Shown in pieces: positions 44,841-53,273 of a stretch of 64,000 bases of DNA. The translations under genes and the position numbers were made by a program. Source of the DNA: Synechococcus sp. UW105 (lineage in GTDB: Bacteria > Cyanobacteriota > Cyanobacteriia > PCC-6307 > Cyanobiaceae); assembly GCF_900473935.1 (NCBI RefSeq), contig NZ_UCNN01000001.1:1-64000 (forward strand), read 5' to 3'. Under the pieces are notes generated by a model. That model saw nothing but the letters and a program-made list of their open reading frames with translations, did no database searches and was not told the DNA's origin. Positions within the stretch are counted from its first letter, which is position 1. Each line of letters starts with the position of its first letter.

Positions 44841-45230
44841 GGGTCGGTGGTGATTCCATCACGATGCCACGCAAATTGGGTGACTGACGGATTCTCGCCA
44901 GAGTGCCCCCGGCATGAAGGTCGTCATCGTGACCGGCTTGGACGAGGGTGACGTCCTGATCAAGCGGTTTTTCCCAGGCCTTGCGCCCCAGATCGCCAGC
45001 TTCCACCGGCGCGTTGATAGGCCTTGTCGGTGCGATTGGCGCTAACAGGAACGTTGCGCAGCTTCGTCCATGGCCCCTCATCCGGGGCGTTGCGGGGGCA
45101 CAATGAGCCTTGACCGGCAGCTGTCGTGACTGTGCCCTAGGCTCCAAATACGAAACCGAATGGTTTCGTATCTCCTGAAGCCTGCGTGCCCACGGCCTGT
45201 TTCCGTTGACTGCTCAACTCATCGCTGTCC
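44841..45230. other. 390-base divergent control region between sufR and ftrC
   Basis: Contains the SufR palindrome at 45148-45171. A plus-strand frame of 43 codons (44914-45045) and a minus-strand frame of 112 codons cover part of it; neither has a clear ribosome site and I do not call them. No RNA gene seen. Confidence 0.5.
45148..45171. promoter_or_regulatory. SufR operator palindrome
   Basis: A perfect inverted repeat, ATACGAAAC and GTTTCGTAT, separated by six bases. It contains the known SufR-type core (CAAAC-N6-GTTTG in Synechocystis) in the form GAAAC-N6-GTTTC. It lies 60 bases upstream of the ftrC start. Binding by SufR is inferred from motif and position. Confidence 0.8.
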
Positions 45231-45590
45231 ATGACTGACGCACCTGCTGGCACCGCTGAACCAACCCCGGAAAGCCTTGAGGTGATCCGTAAGTTCGCTG
45301 AGACCTACGCCCAGCGCACCGGAACGTATTTCTGCAGTGATCCGGGTGTGACTGCTGTTGTGCTCAAGGGTCTGGCTCGTCACAAGGACGAGCTCGGCGG
45401 CGCACTCTGCCCGTGCCGCCATTACGAAGACAAGGGTGCTGAAGTTTCCCAGGCGTTCTGGAACTGCCCCTGTGTGCCGATGCGTGAGCGCAAAGAATGC
45501 CACTGCATGTTGTTTCTCACTGAGGACAATGCTTTCCGTGGTGATGCGCAGACGATCAGCACCGAGGAGATCCACGCCTCCGCAGGTTGA
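45231..45590 (+). CDS. ftrC: Ferredoxin-thioredoxin reductase, catalytic subunit
   Basis: 119 residues. The conserved cysteines sit in [38 protein letters not shown], the arrangement that binds a [4Fe-4S] cluster next to the redox-active disulfide. It passes electrons from photoreduced ferredoxin to thioredoxin for light regulation of carbon metabolism. It leads the suf operon and so is probably under SufR control; its stop codon is eight bases before the sufB ATG. Confidence 0.94.
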   Translation: MTDAPAGTAEPTPESLEVIRKFAETYAQRTGTYFCSDPGVTAVVLKGLARHKDELGGALCPCRHYEDKGAEVSQAFWNCPCVPMRERKECHCMLFLTEDNAFRGDAQTISTEEIHASAG

Positions 45591-45595
45591 CTCCT

Positions 45596-47035
45596 ATGAC
45601 CAGTGTCTCCACTCGTGATCTTGTCAGTCAGCCGTATAAATATGGCTTTGTTACTGATATCGAGACTGAGAAGATTGCCAAAGGCCTTAGTGAAGATGTT
45701 GTTCGCCTGATTTCCTCCAAGAAAGAGGAGCCTCAATTTCTGCTTGATTTCAGGCTGCGTGCCTACAAGCATTGGCTCACTCTGGAAGAGCCTGATTGGG
45801 CTGCTTTGGGATACAGCGCGATCGACTATCAAGATATCATTTATTACGCTGCTCCTCGCCAGCAAGAGAAGAAGGCAAGTCTCGATGAGGTTGACCCAAA
45901 ACTTCTGGAGACATTTGACAAGCTGGGGATACCTCTGAGTGAGCAGAAACGTTTAAGTAACGTCGCGGTCGATGCCGTTTTTGACAGCGTTTCCATCGCT
46001 ACGACCTATCGCGAGAAGCTCGCTGAGCATGGAGTGATTTTCTGTTCGATCAGCGAAGCGGTGAAGGAATATCCTGAGCTTGTTGAGCGTTATATCGGCA
46101 CAGTTGTTCCCAGTAATGACAACTATTTTGCCGCGCTGAATTCAGCAGTTTTCAGTGATGGATCGTTTGTGTTTATTCCGAAGGGCGTGGAGTGCCCGAT
46201 GGAGCTTTCGACTTACTTCCGGATTAATTCAGGTGATACAGGTCAATTCGAGCGCACGTTGATCGTTGCCGAGGAAGGCGCATCCGTTAGTTACCTTGAG
46301 GGTTGCACCGCGCCAATGTTTGATACCAATCAGCTTCACGCCGCCGTGGTGGAGCTTGTTGCTTTGGACGATGCTTCGATTAAGTACTCCACTGTTCAGA
46401 ATTGGTATGCCGGTGACGAGAACGGAGTCGGCGGCATTTACAACTTTGTGACCAAGCGCGGACAGTGTCGCGGTGCACGAAGTCGCATCAGTTGGACCCA
46501 GGTGGAAACGGGTTCAGCGATTACCTGGAAGTATCCGAGCTGTGTCTTGCAGGGTGCCGACTCTGTCGGCGAGTTCTATTCCGTTGCTCTCACGAACAAC
46601 TGCCAACAGGCCGATACAGGCACCAAGATGATTCACCTCGGTGCCCGTACCCGCTCCACGATCGTGAGCAAGGGCATTAGTGCTGGGCGCTCCAGTAACA
46701 GTTATCGAGGCCTTGTGCAGATTGCTCCTGGTGCCAAGGGTGCCCGCAATTACAGCCAGTGCGATTCGATGTTGATTGGCGATGAGGCGGCGGCCAACAC
46801 CTATCCCTATATCCGTTCCCAACAGCCTCAGGCAGCAATCGAGCATGAGGCCAGCACCTGTCGTATCTCCGAAGATCAGCTTTTCTACCTCCAGAGTCGG
46901 GGCATTGGTTTCGAAGAGGCTGTGTCAATGATGGTGAGCGGTTTCTGCCGAGATGTTTTCAATCAGCTGCCCATGGAGTTTGCGGCGGAAGCCGACAAGC
47001 TTCTGGCTCTCAAGCTTGAGGGATCTGTCGGATAG
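45596..47035 (+). CDS. sufB: SufB, Fe-S cluster scaffold subunit
   Basis: 479 residues from the ATG at 45596, beginning [18 protein letters not shown]. The protein has the FeS assembly core (SufB/SufD beta-helix): [19 protein letters not shown], then [13 protein letters not shown], and [23 protein letters not shown] near the end, with cysteines that bind the nascent cluster. SufB acts with SufC and SufD as a BC2D scaffold receiving sulfur from SufS. Codons in the first 300 bases are more A/T-rich than those of its neighbours. Confidence 0.96.
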   Translation: MTSVSTRDLVSQPYKYGFVTDIETEKIAKGLSEDVVRLISSKKEEPQFLLDFRLRAYKHWLTLEEPDWAALGYSAIDYQDIIYYAAPRQQEKKASLDEVDPKLLETFDKLGIPLSEQKRLSNVAVDAVFDSVSIATTYREKLAEHGVIFCSISEAVKEYPELVERYIGTVVPSNDNYFAALNSAVFSDGSFVFIPKGVECPMELSTYFRINSGDTGQFERTLIVAEEGASVSYLEGCTAPMFDTNQLHAAVVELVALDDASIKYSTVQNWYAGDENGVGGIYNFVTKRGQCRGARSRISWTQVETGSAITWKYPSCVLQGADSVGEFYSVALTNNCQQADTGTKMIHLGARTRSTIVSKGISAGRSSNSYRGLVQIAPGAKGARNYSQCDSMLIGDEAAANTYPYIRSQQPQAAIEHEASTCRISEDQLFYLQSRGIGFEEAVSMMVSGFCRDVFNQLPMEFAAEADKLLALKLEGSVG

Positions 47036-47115
47036 ACCGTTGATCCCGTTAGTGGTCCCCCCTGCCACTTATCGCTGTTGTCCACACCTTCTTTCTTACT
47101 CACTCGCTTTCACCC

Positions 47116-47910
47116 GTGATCCGTCCTGACGCCGAGCTGTTGCTCGATATCAACGATCTGCATGCTTCCGTTGAGGCTCAGCCCATCCTCAACGGTGTGA
47201 ATCTGCAGGTTCGTGCTGGCGAGATCCATGCGGTGATGGGTCGTAACGGCAGCGGCAAAAGCACCTTGTCGAAGGTGTTGGCTGGTCACCCTGCCTATCG
47301 CGTCACCGGTGGGAGCGTCCGTTACCGAGGTTCTGATCTGCTCGAGCTGGAGCCGGAAGAACGCTCCAGGCTTGGTGTCTTCCTTGGCTTTCAATACCCT
47401 GTGGAGATCCCAGGTGTCAGCAATCTCGAGTTCCTGCGGGTCTCCAGCAATGCGCGCCGGCAACAGCAGGGCCTTGAGGAGCTCGACACTTTCGATTTTG
47501 ACGATCACGTGCGCGAACGCCTCAGCGTTGTGCAGATGGATCCTGCCTTTCTGGAACGCAGCGTGAACGAGGGCTTCTCCGGAGGGGAGAAGAAGCGCAA
47601 TGAGATTCTGCAGATGGCGCTTCTGAATCCGGTGGTGTCCATCCTTGATGAAACGGATTCCGGCCTTGATATCGATGCCCTCAGAATCGTTGCAGGCGGA
47701 GTCAACCAGCTGGCCACGCCTGAGAACGCCACGCTGTTGATCACCCATTACCAGCGTTTGCTGGATGAGATCACCCCTGACTATGTCCATGTGATGGCGG
47801 CTGGCCGAATCCTCCGAACCGGGGGGCGTGAGTTGGCACTTGAGCTGGAAAAAACCGGTTACGACTGGGTGGATGAGGAGGTGGCGTCCACCGGACAGGG
47901 GGTGGCCTAA
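47116..47910 (+). CDS. sufC: SufC, Fe-S assembly ATPase
   Basis: 264 residues. Walker A is [12 protein letters not shown] near residue 40; the signature is [14 protein letters not shown]; Walker B is [17 protein letters not shown]. SufC is the ABC-type ATPase of the SufBCD complex. The conserved [13 protein letters not shown] ([14 protein letters not shown]) segment is present. It starts 80 bases after sufB and ends two bases before sufD. Confidence 0.96.
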   Translation: MIRPDAELLLDINDLHASVEAQPILNGVNLQVRAGEIHAVMGRNGSGKSTLSKVLAGHPAYRVTGGSVRYRGSDLLELEPEERSRLGVFLGFQYPVEIPGVSNLEFLRVSSNARRQQQGLEELDTFDFDDHVRERLSVVQMDPAFLERSVNEGFSGGEKKRNEILQMALLNPVVSILDETDSGLDIDALRIVAGGVNQLATPENATLLITHYQRLLDEITPDYVHVMAAGRILRTGGRELALELEKTGYDWVDEEVASTGQGVA

Positions 47911-47912
47911 CC

Positions 47913-49154
47913 ATGGTGTCGACTGCGACCGACTGGTTGACGCGTCTGCCTGCTCCAGCAGGAGCCCTCGAGCCTATTCAGCGCCGCGGGCGAGAGGCCC
48001 TGGCCCAACTTGGATTGCCCACCCGCCGCCAGGAAGACTGGCGTCTCACCGATCTGACCCGCCTACAGGGTTTATTGACGCTGCCCTTGGCCGCTTTGGA
48101 TCATGCTTCGGCTGAAGCAGCGTCGGCTCAAAACGTGCCCGGGCGTCCTGAGAATGGCTGGCGTGTTGTGCTCGATGGCCACTCCGATCCCCTCGCAGGG
48201 GTTACCCTCCCTGAGGGCGTGAGCGAGCTGAGCGGGAGTGAGTTGAAGCAGGCTCTGGGTCACACCCTCGCGCGCTGCGGCTCGGCCCATCACTGGCCCG
48301 TGGAGTTCAATCATTCACTGGCGTCGCAGGTTCTGGCCCTTCGCATCCGTGGTTCTGTGCCTCCTTTAGAGGTGCTGGTTGGCGCCGCTGAGGCATCCCT
48401 AAGCCCTACCAGGATCCTGTTGGTGGTTGAGGAGAAAGCAGAGCTGGAGATCCTTGAGGTGTTCCTGGCTGATTCGGGTGCGGCCCATAGCCATTTATTC
48501 GAGATGCATCTTGGCCAGGAGGCCAGGGTTCGACATGGCGTTGTGGCCCAGGGATCGGGGGATTCTGCGTTGATGGCCCACTTGGCGGTGGAGCAGGAGC
48601 CGCGCAGCAGCTATGAGCTCATCACGGTGTCGCGGGGATGGGCCTTGGGGCGCCTTGAACCTCAGGTTGTTCAAGTGGATGGCCAGGCCTCCACGGTGCT
48701 GAAGGGTCTCGTGCTGACGGCTGACGAGCAACAGTTCGCGACCCATACGACCATGCGCTTTGAGGGCGAGGAAGGAGAGCTTGATCAGCTGCAGAAGACG
48801 GTCGCCGCCGGTCGTTCCCACAGCATCTTCAATGGTGCAGTCAACGTTCCGAGGGCGGCGCAACGCACCAATGCCGCACAGCTCAGCCGCAATCTGCTGT
48901 TGTCAGATCGTGCCCGCATCGACACCAAGCCGGAACTGGAGATCGTCGCAGACGATGTGCGCTGTGCTCATGGGGCCACCGTGACCCAGTTGCAGGAGGA
49001 GGAGATGTTCTATCTGCGCAGTCGTGGAATCTCCAGTGCTCGTGCTGCCGCTTTGTTGCTGCGGGGTTATTGCCAGGAGGTGGTGGATGGCCTGCCGCCT
49101 CTGGCGCAGCGTTGGCCAGTGATCGATCACCTGCTTGAGGGCCTTGAGCGATGA
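47913..49154 (+). CDS. sufD: SufD, Fe-S assembly scaffold subunit
   Basis: 413 residues. The N-terminal helical part includes GRREALAQLGLPTRRQEDWRLTDL, and the C-terminal beta-helix includes TNAAQLSRNLLLSDRARIDTKPELEI and VRCAHGATVTQLQEEEMFYLRSRGI, typical of SufD, with the conserved Cys/His (CAHG) that takes part in cluster assembly. Overlaps sufS by four bases. Confidence 0.94.
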   Translation: MVSTATDWLTRLPAPAGALEPIQRRGREALAQLGLPTRRQEDWRLTDLTRLQGLLTLPLAALDHASAEAASAQNVPGRPENGWRVVLDGHSDPLAGVTLPEGVSELSGSELKQALGHTLARCGSAHHWPVEFNHSLASQVLALRIRGSVPPLEVLVGAAEASLSPTRILLVVEEKAELEILEVFLADSGAAHSHLFEMHLGQEARVRHGVVAQGSGDSALMAHLAVEQEPRSSYELITVSRGWALGRLEPQVVQVDGQASTVLKGLVLTADEQQFATHTTMRFEGEEGELDQLQKTVAAGRSHSIFNGAVNVPRAAQRTNAAQLSRNLLLSDRARIDTKPELEIVADDVRCAHGATVTQLQEEEMFYLRSRGISSARAAALLLRGYCQEVVDGLPPLAQRWPVIDHLLEGLER

Positions 49155-50422
49155 CCGCAGCACCTGAGTGCAATGCGTCTAGGTCGTTGGCAGAGCGGAC
49201 CCGTTCCGATTTCCCGATCCTGGCGCAGCGCTCCAGTTCGGGACAGCCACTGATTTACCTCGATCATGCGGCGACCAGCCAGAAGCCCACAGCAGTGCTA
49301 GAGGCTCTGCAGCGCTACTACAGCAACGACAACGCCAATGTGCATCGCGGGGCCCATCAGCTCAGCGCCCGTGCCACAGAGGCGTTTGAAGGCGCACGAT
49401 TGATCACGGCTCGTTTCATTGCAGCGGCCAGTCCCCGCGAGATCGTTTTCACCAGAAATGCCAGCGAGGCGATCAATCTTGTAGCCCGCACCTGGGGTGA
49501 TTCCAATCTCCAGCCTGGAGACGAGGTGCTGCTCACCGTGATGGAGCATCACAGCAATCTGGTGCCCTGGCAGCTGCTGGCCCAGCGCACTGGATGTGTG
49601 CTCCGTCATGTCGGTGTGACCGAGCATGGAACCCTTGATCTAGAAGACCTGCGCCGTCAGTTCACGAGTCGAACCCGGCTGGTGGCCTTGGTGCATATCA
49701 GTAACACCCTGGGTTGCTGCAATCCTGTGGATGAGGTGGTCAGCCTGGCCTCTGAGCATGGAGCTCTGGTGTTGCTCGATGCCTGTCAGAGCCTGGCCCA
49801 TAAACCCGTGGCTGTGCATCAGCTCGGGGTGGATTTTTTGGTCGGCTCCTCCCACAAGCTCTGCGGTCCCACCGGGATGGGTTTCCTCTGGGCGAAAGAG
49901 GCTCTACTGGAGGCGATGCCGCCCTTTCTGGGTGGTGGAGAAATGATCCAGGATGTGTTCCTCGATCACAGCACTTGGGCGGACTTGCCCCACAAATTTG
50001 AGGCGGGAACCCCCGCCATTGGTGAGGCGGTTGGAATGGGCGCCGCGATCAGCTACCTCGAGACCGTTGGCCTCGAGGCGATTCAGGCTTGGGAAGCTGA
50101 GCTCACCGCCCATCTGTTCTCCCGACTACAGGCCATCGACGGTGTTCGCATCCTTGGGCCCACCCCAGAGCAGCAGCCCGATCGAGGAGCCCTGGCCACC
50201 TTTCTCGTGGAGGGCGTTCATGCGAATGACATCGCGGCCATGCTTGATCTGGAAGGTGTCTGCATCCGCAGTGGTCACCATTGCTGCCAACCCCTGCATC
50301 GCCACTACGGCGTGACTGCTTCAGCGCGGGCCAGTCTCAGCTTCACGACCACTGTTGCTGAGATCGACCACTTTGCTGATGAGTTGACGTCCACGCTGGA
50401 TTTTCTCCGCGCTCACAGTTGA
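49151..50422 (+). CDS. sufS: SufS, cysteine desulfurase (class II)
   Basis: 423 residues of the class V aminotransferase fold. The PLP lysine is in GSSHKLCGPTGMGFL near residue 238, and the reactive cysteine is in IRSGHHCCQPLH, the short loop of class II (SufS-type) desulfurases. It takes sulfur from cysteine and passes it to the SufBCD scaffold. No SufE gene is in the window. Its end overlaps the converging metallophosphoesterase gene by ten bases. Confidence 0.95.
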   Translation: MTAAPECNASRSLAERTRSDFPILAQRSSSGQPLIYLDHAATSQKPTAVLEALQRYYSNDNANVHRGAHQLSARATEAFEGARLITARFIAAASPREIVFTRNASEAINLVARTWGDSNLQPGDEVLLTVMEHHSNLVPWQLLAQRTGCVLRHVGVTEHGTLDLEDLRRQFTSRTRLVALVHISNTLGCCNPVDEVVSLASEHGALVLLDACQSLAHKPVAVHQLGVDFLVGSSHKLCGPTGMGFLWAKEALLEAMPPFLGGGEMIQDVFLDHSTWADLPHKFEAGTPAIGEAVGMGAAISYLETVGLEAIQAWEAELTAHLFSRLQAIDGVRILGPTPEQQPDRGALATFLVEGVHANDIAAMLDLEGVCIRSGHHCCQPLHRHYGVTASARASLSFTTTVAEIDHFADELTSTLDFLRAHS

Positions 50423-51426
50423 GTGAGTGGACGCAAAGCGCGATTGCGCATCAAGGTGCCCCGATGCCCTTGTAGCTGCTCTGGCAAGGCATCCCAGTCC
50501 AGCGTCATGCCTGTGGCGGCGTCATAGCTGGTTTCCTCGAGGGTGTGCTCCTGCCAGTCGAGATCAAGGGTGGTGAAGCTTTGGGGTCTCGGACGGCGAT
50601 CTCCAATCAAGAGGCGAGGCCCGCTTCCCATTGCCCCCAGCTGGATTAGATCGAGTCCGGCCTCGCTGGCGGGGTACCAGGCGTGTTGATGGCCACTGAT
50701 GTACCCCTGGACTCCTGTCTCTTGCAGCAGTCTTTTGATCCTGTGGTGCTCCGTGAGCACTTCGCCGGGTCGGTCGCGTCCCTGACTGATCCCTGCCAAT
50801 GGCAGGTGCCCCACCACCAGCCGAAGCCGTGCCTGACGGGCTTCAGCTCCCATCAGTTGCCGGCGGGCCCAGAGCAGTTGCGCCTCGGGAACACGGCTGG
50901 AGCTCGCATCCCACACCAGCCAGAACACGTCTTGATCCAGAACGCTGTAGTGAAATGGGAAATCGGCACTGTCGACCCATCGCAGCCCCAGGGCTTGACG
51001 ACGATGCTTCCAAAAGCGGCGAACGGCCTGCCGGTCGGCGCTGAATCCGGGGGCTCCATCGTGATTCCCCACCGCTGGCAGAAAGGGAATGCCCTGTCGA
51101 CGCACTGGCAGGAGGATCGTGCGGGCAAAGGCCTCCCACATTTGGTCCAGTCTGCGGGCGCTGAGGCCCTTTTTCTGGCCCGCCACCATGTCGCCGGCGC
51201 AGACCACTAGGGCTGGCTTCAGCGCTAACAGATGGGTGAGACCCTGCTGTACTTGGGGGATGTAGGAGGTGGAGCCGTAGCTGCTGTTGAGGTCGCTGAT
51301 CAGGCCGATGCGGAGTGCATCAGCGGCTGCATTGGCCTGGAGCGCTCGTCCCGCCAGTGAATGACCCGCGGCCAGGCCAAGCGCCCCGGAGGCAAGCGTC
51401 AGCAGCTGGCGGCGATCACAGCGCAT
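50413..51426 (-). CDS. Exported metallophosphoesterase with a Tat-like signal
   Basis: 337 residues. The N-terminal MRCDRRQLLTLASGALGLAAGHSLAG looks like a Tat signal (RRQLL), followed by the calcineurin-like metal sites: GLISDLNSSYG, CAGDMVAG, VGNHDG, VVGHLPLAG and SGHQHAWY. The first motif lacks the usual D-x-H (it reads DLN), so one metal ligand may be missing. Substrate unknown. Its ATG at 51426 is divergent from mtnA by 55 bases. Confidence 0.85.
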   Translation of the reverse strand: MRCDRRQLLTLASGALGLAAGHSLAGRALQANAAADALRIGLISDLNSSYGSTSYIPQVQQGLTHLLALKPALVVCAGDMVAGQKKGLSARRLDQMWEAFARTILLPVRRQGIPFLPAVGNHDGAPGFSADRQAVRRFWKHRRQALGLRWVDSADFPFHYSVLDQDVFWLVWDASSSRVPEAQLLWARRQLMGAEARQARLRLVVGHLPLAGISQGRDRPGEVLTEHHRIKRLLQETGVQGYISGHQHAWYPASEAGLDLIQLGAMGSGPRLLIGDRRPRPQSFTTLDLDWQEHTLEETSYDAATGMTLDWDALPEQLQGHRGTLMRNRALRPLTQL

Positions 51427-51481
51427 CAGGGAGGCCCCCATCGGAGGGCAGCATGGACCATTCCCTGCGCATCCGCAGCTG

Positions 51482-52582
51482 ATGAATATTGATGGTCAGG
51501 CCTGGCGCACCATCTGGCTCGAGGCGGATGGTCGGTCGGTGGGGGTGATTGATCAGACCCTGCTCCCGCATTGCTTCACCACGCGCACTCTCACCACTTG
51601 TCACGCCGCTGCGGAGGCCATTCAAACGATGGTGGTTCGGGGCGCACCGTTGATCGGGGTCACCGGTGCTTACGGCCTGATGCTGGCCCTGCAGGTTGAT
51701 GCCTCGGATGAGGCCCTGGCCACCGCTTTCGATCAGCTCAACGCCACAAGGCCCACAGCCGTGAATCTGCGCTGGGCTTTGGAACGGGTGCGTCAACGTG
51801 TGCTGCCCTTGCCCGCATCGGAGCGGGCCGCGGCGGCCAGGGAGGAAGCGGCTCTGATTGCGGAAGAAGATGTGGCCATGTGCGCTTCAATCGGCGACCA
51901 CGGCCTGGGATTACTCCAGACGCTGGCCAGGGCACGTTCGCCGCAGCGACAGGAGCAACCGTTGCATGTCCTCACCCACTGCAATGCTGGCTGGCTGGCC
52001 ACCGTTGACTGGGGAACGGCGTTGGCACCGATCTACAAGGCCCATCGTGCTGGCCTCAACATTCATGTTTGGGTGGATGAGACCCGTCCGCGCAACCAGG
52101 GGGCGTCCTTGACCGCTTATGAGCTGGGACGCGAAGGCGTTCCCCACACGGTGATCGTCGATAACGCCGGAGGCCACCTGATGCAGCATGGTCAGGTGGA
52201 TGCGGTGATTGTCGGCACAGATCGCACAACGCGACGCGGCGATGTGTGCAACAAAATCGGCACCTATCTCAAGGCGCTCGCCGCCCACGACAACGATGTT
52301 CCGTTCTATGTGGCGCTTCCGGCCTCCACGATCGACTGGGCGATCGGTGACGGCGTGGCCGAGATCCCGATTGAGGCCAGAGCGGCAGCTGAAGTGACCC
52401 ATATCCAGGGGCGTGATCCTGCCGGTGCCGTCAATTCCGTGCAGCTGACTCCGGATGGCAGCGACGGATTCAATCCTGCTTTTGATGTGACCCCGGCCAG
52501 ACTCGTGACTGCTCTGATCACTGATCGAGGCGTGGCTCCGGCCAGTGAGCAGGCTCTCAAGGGGTTGTATGTCGATGCCTGA
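51482..52582 (+). CDS. mtnA: S-methyl-5-thioribose-1-phosphate isomerase
   Basis: 366 residues. The conserved VVRGAPLIGVTGAYG, THCNAGWLAT with the catalytic cysteine, and VGTDRTTRRGDVCNKIGTYLKAL with the catalytic aspartate are diagnostic of MtnA, separating it from eIF2B-like relatives. It converts methylthioribose-1-phosphate to methylthioribulose-1-phosphate in methylthioadenosine salvage. The stop overlaps the start of the class II aldolase gene. Confidence 0.94.
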   Translation: MNIDGQAWRTIWLEADGRSVGVIDQTLLPHCFTTRTLTTCHAAAEAIQTMVVRGAPLIGVTGAYGLMLALQVDASDEALATAFDQLNATRPTAVNLRWALERVRQRVLPLPASERAAAAREEAALIAEEDVAMCASIGDHGLGLLQTLARARSPQRQEQPLHVLTHCNAGWLATVDWGTALAPIYKAHRAGLNIHVWVDETRPRNQGASLTAYELGREGVPHTVIVDNAGGHLMQHGQVDAVIVGTDRTTRRGDVCNKIGTYLKALAAHDNDVPFYVALPASTIDWAIGDGVAEIPIEARAAAEVTHIQGRDPAGAVNSVQLTPDGSDGFNPAFDVTPARLVTALITDRGVAPASEQALKGLYVDA

Positions 52583-53273
52583 TGTCACCTCTGGCGCTGA
52601 TGGGCTCGCTGCCGATGACCTGGCCTTGCGGCAAGAGTTGGTGTCCGTGGCTCGGCGCCTCAATGCCAGTGGGCTCAACCAGGGAACGTCTGGCAACCTC
52701 TCCCAGCGAATCCCAGGAGGACTGCTGATTACTCCCAGCTCCCTGCCCTACGAGCAGATGGAGCCCACCGATCTGGTGGCGATCGATTGGAGCGGAATGC
52801 CGCTCAACGAGCCTTCTCGTAGGCCTTCATCGGAATGGCGCCTGCACGCTGATGTGCTTGCGGCTCGCCCCGATGTGCAGGCGGTGTTGCATTGCCACCC
52901 GATTCATGGAACTGCCCTCGCCTGTCATGACCGGGGCATCCCCCCCTTTCATTACATGACGGCTGTGGCGGGGGGAGATGACATCCGTTGTGCTCCTTAC
53001 GCCACCTTTGGGACGGAGCAGTTGTCGCGGATGACGGTTCAGGCGCTGCATGGTCGTCAGGCCTGCCTGCTGGCCCGCCATGGTCTTGTCAGCCTTGGCG
53101 ACAGCCTTGACCAAGCCCTGCGCATCGCCGTGGAGGTGGAGACACTGGCGCGCATGTATCTGCAGGCCTTGCAATTGGGAGAGCCACCTCTTCTCACTGC
53201 TGAACAGATGCAGGCTGTCCATGCCCAATTCCGAGGCCTCCACTACGGCCAGGCGGATCAAACTCCCAGGTGA
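52569..53273 (+). CDS. Class II aldolase/MtnB-type enzyme
   Basis: 234 residues from an ATG at 52569 (or 52575) inside the end of mtnA. GTSGNLSQRI, the catalytic glutamate in PSSEWRLHADV, the zinc histidines in LHCHPIHGTALA and the third histidine in RHGLVSLGDSL define the class II aldolase/adducin fold. Next to MtnA it could be MtnB (methylthioribulose-1-P dehydratase) or the Ald2-type aldolase of the 5'-deoxyadenosine/methylthioadenosine DHAP shunt. No other mtn gene is nearby, so I leave the choice open. Confidence 0.85.
   Translation: MSMPDVTSGADGLAADDLALRQELVSVARRLNASGLNQGTSGNLSQRIPGGLLITPSSLPYEQMEPTDLVAIDWSGMPLNEPSRRPSSEWRLHADVLAARPDVQAVLHCHPIHGTALACHDRGIPPFHYMTAVAGGDDIRCAPYATFGTEQLSRMTVQALHGRQACLLARHGLVSLGDSLDQALRIAVEVETLARMYLQALQLGEPPLLTAEQMQAVHAQFRGLHYGQADQTPR

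Noticed and set aside
44914-45045. A 43-codon plus-strand frame (MKVVIVTGLDEGDVL...) in the sufR-ftrC control region
   Set aside because: The beginning looks protein-like, but there is no clear ribosome site and the end is Arg/Cys-rich; at most a remnant.
44809-45147. A 112-codon minus-strand frame upstream of sufR containing GHDDDLHAGGTLARI, which faintly recalls LmbE/PIG-L motifs
   Set aside because: The motif is a chance resemblance: the spacing is wrong, there is no conserved domain around it, no ribosome site, and the frame overlaps the sufR start.
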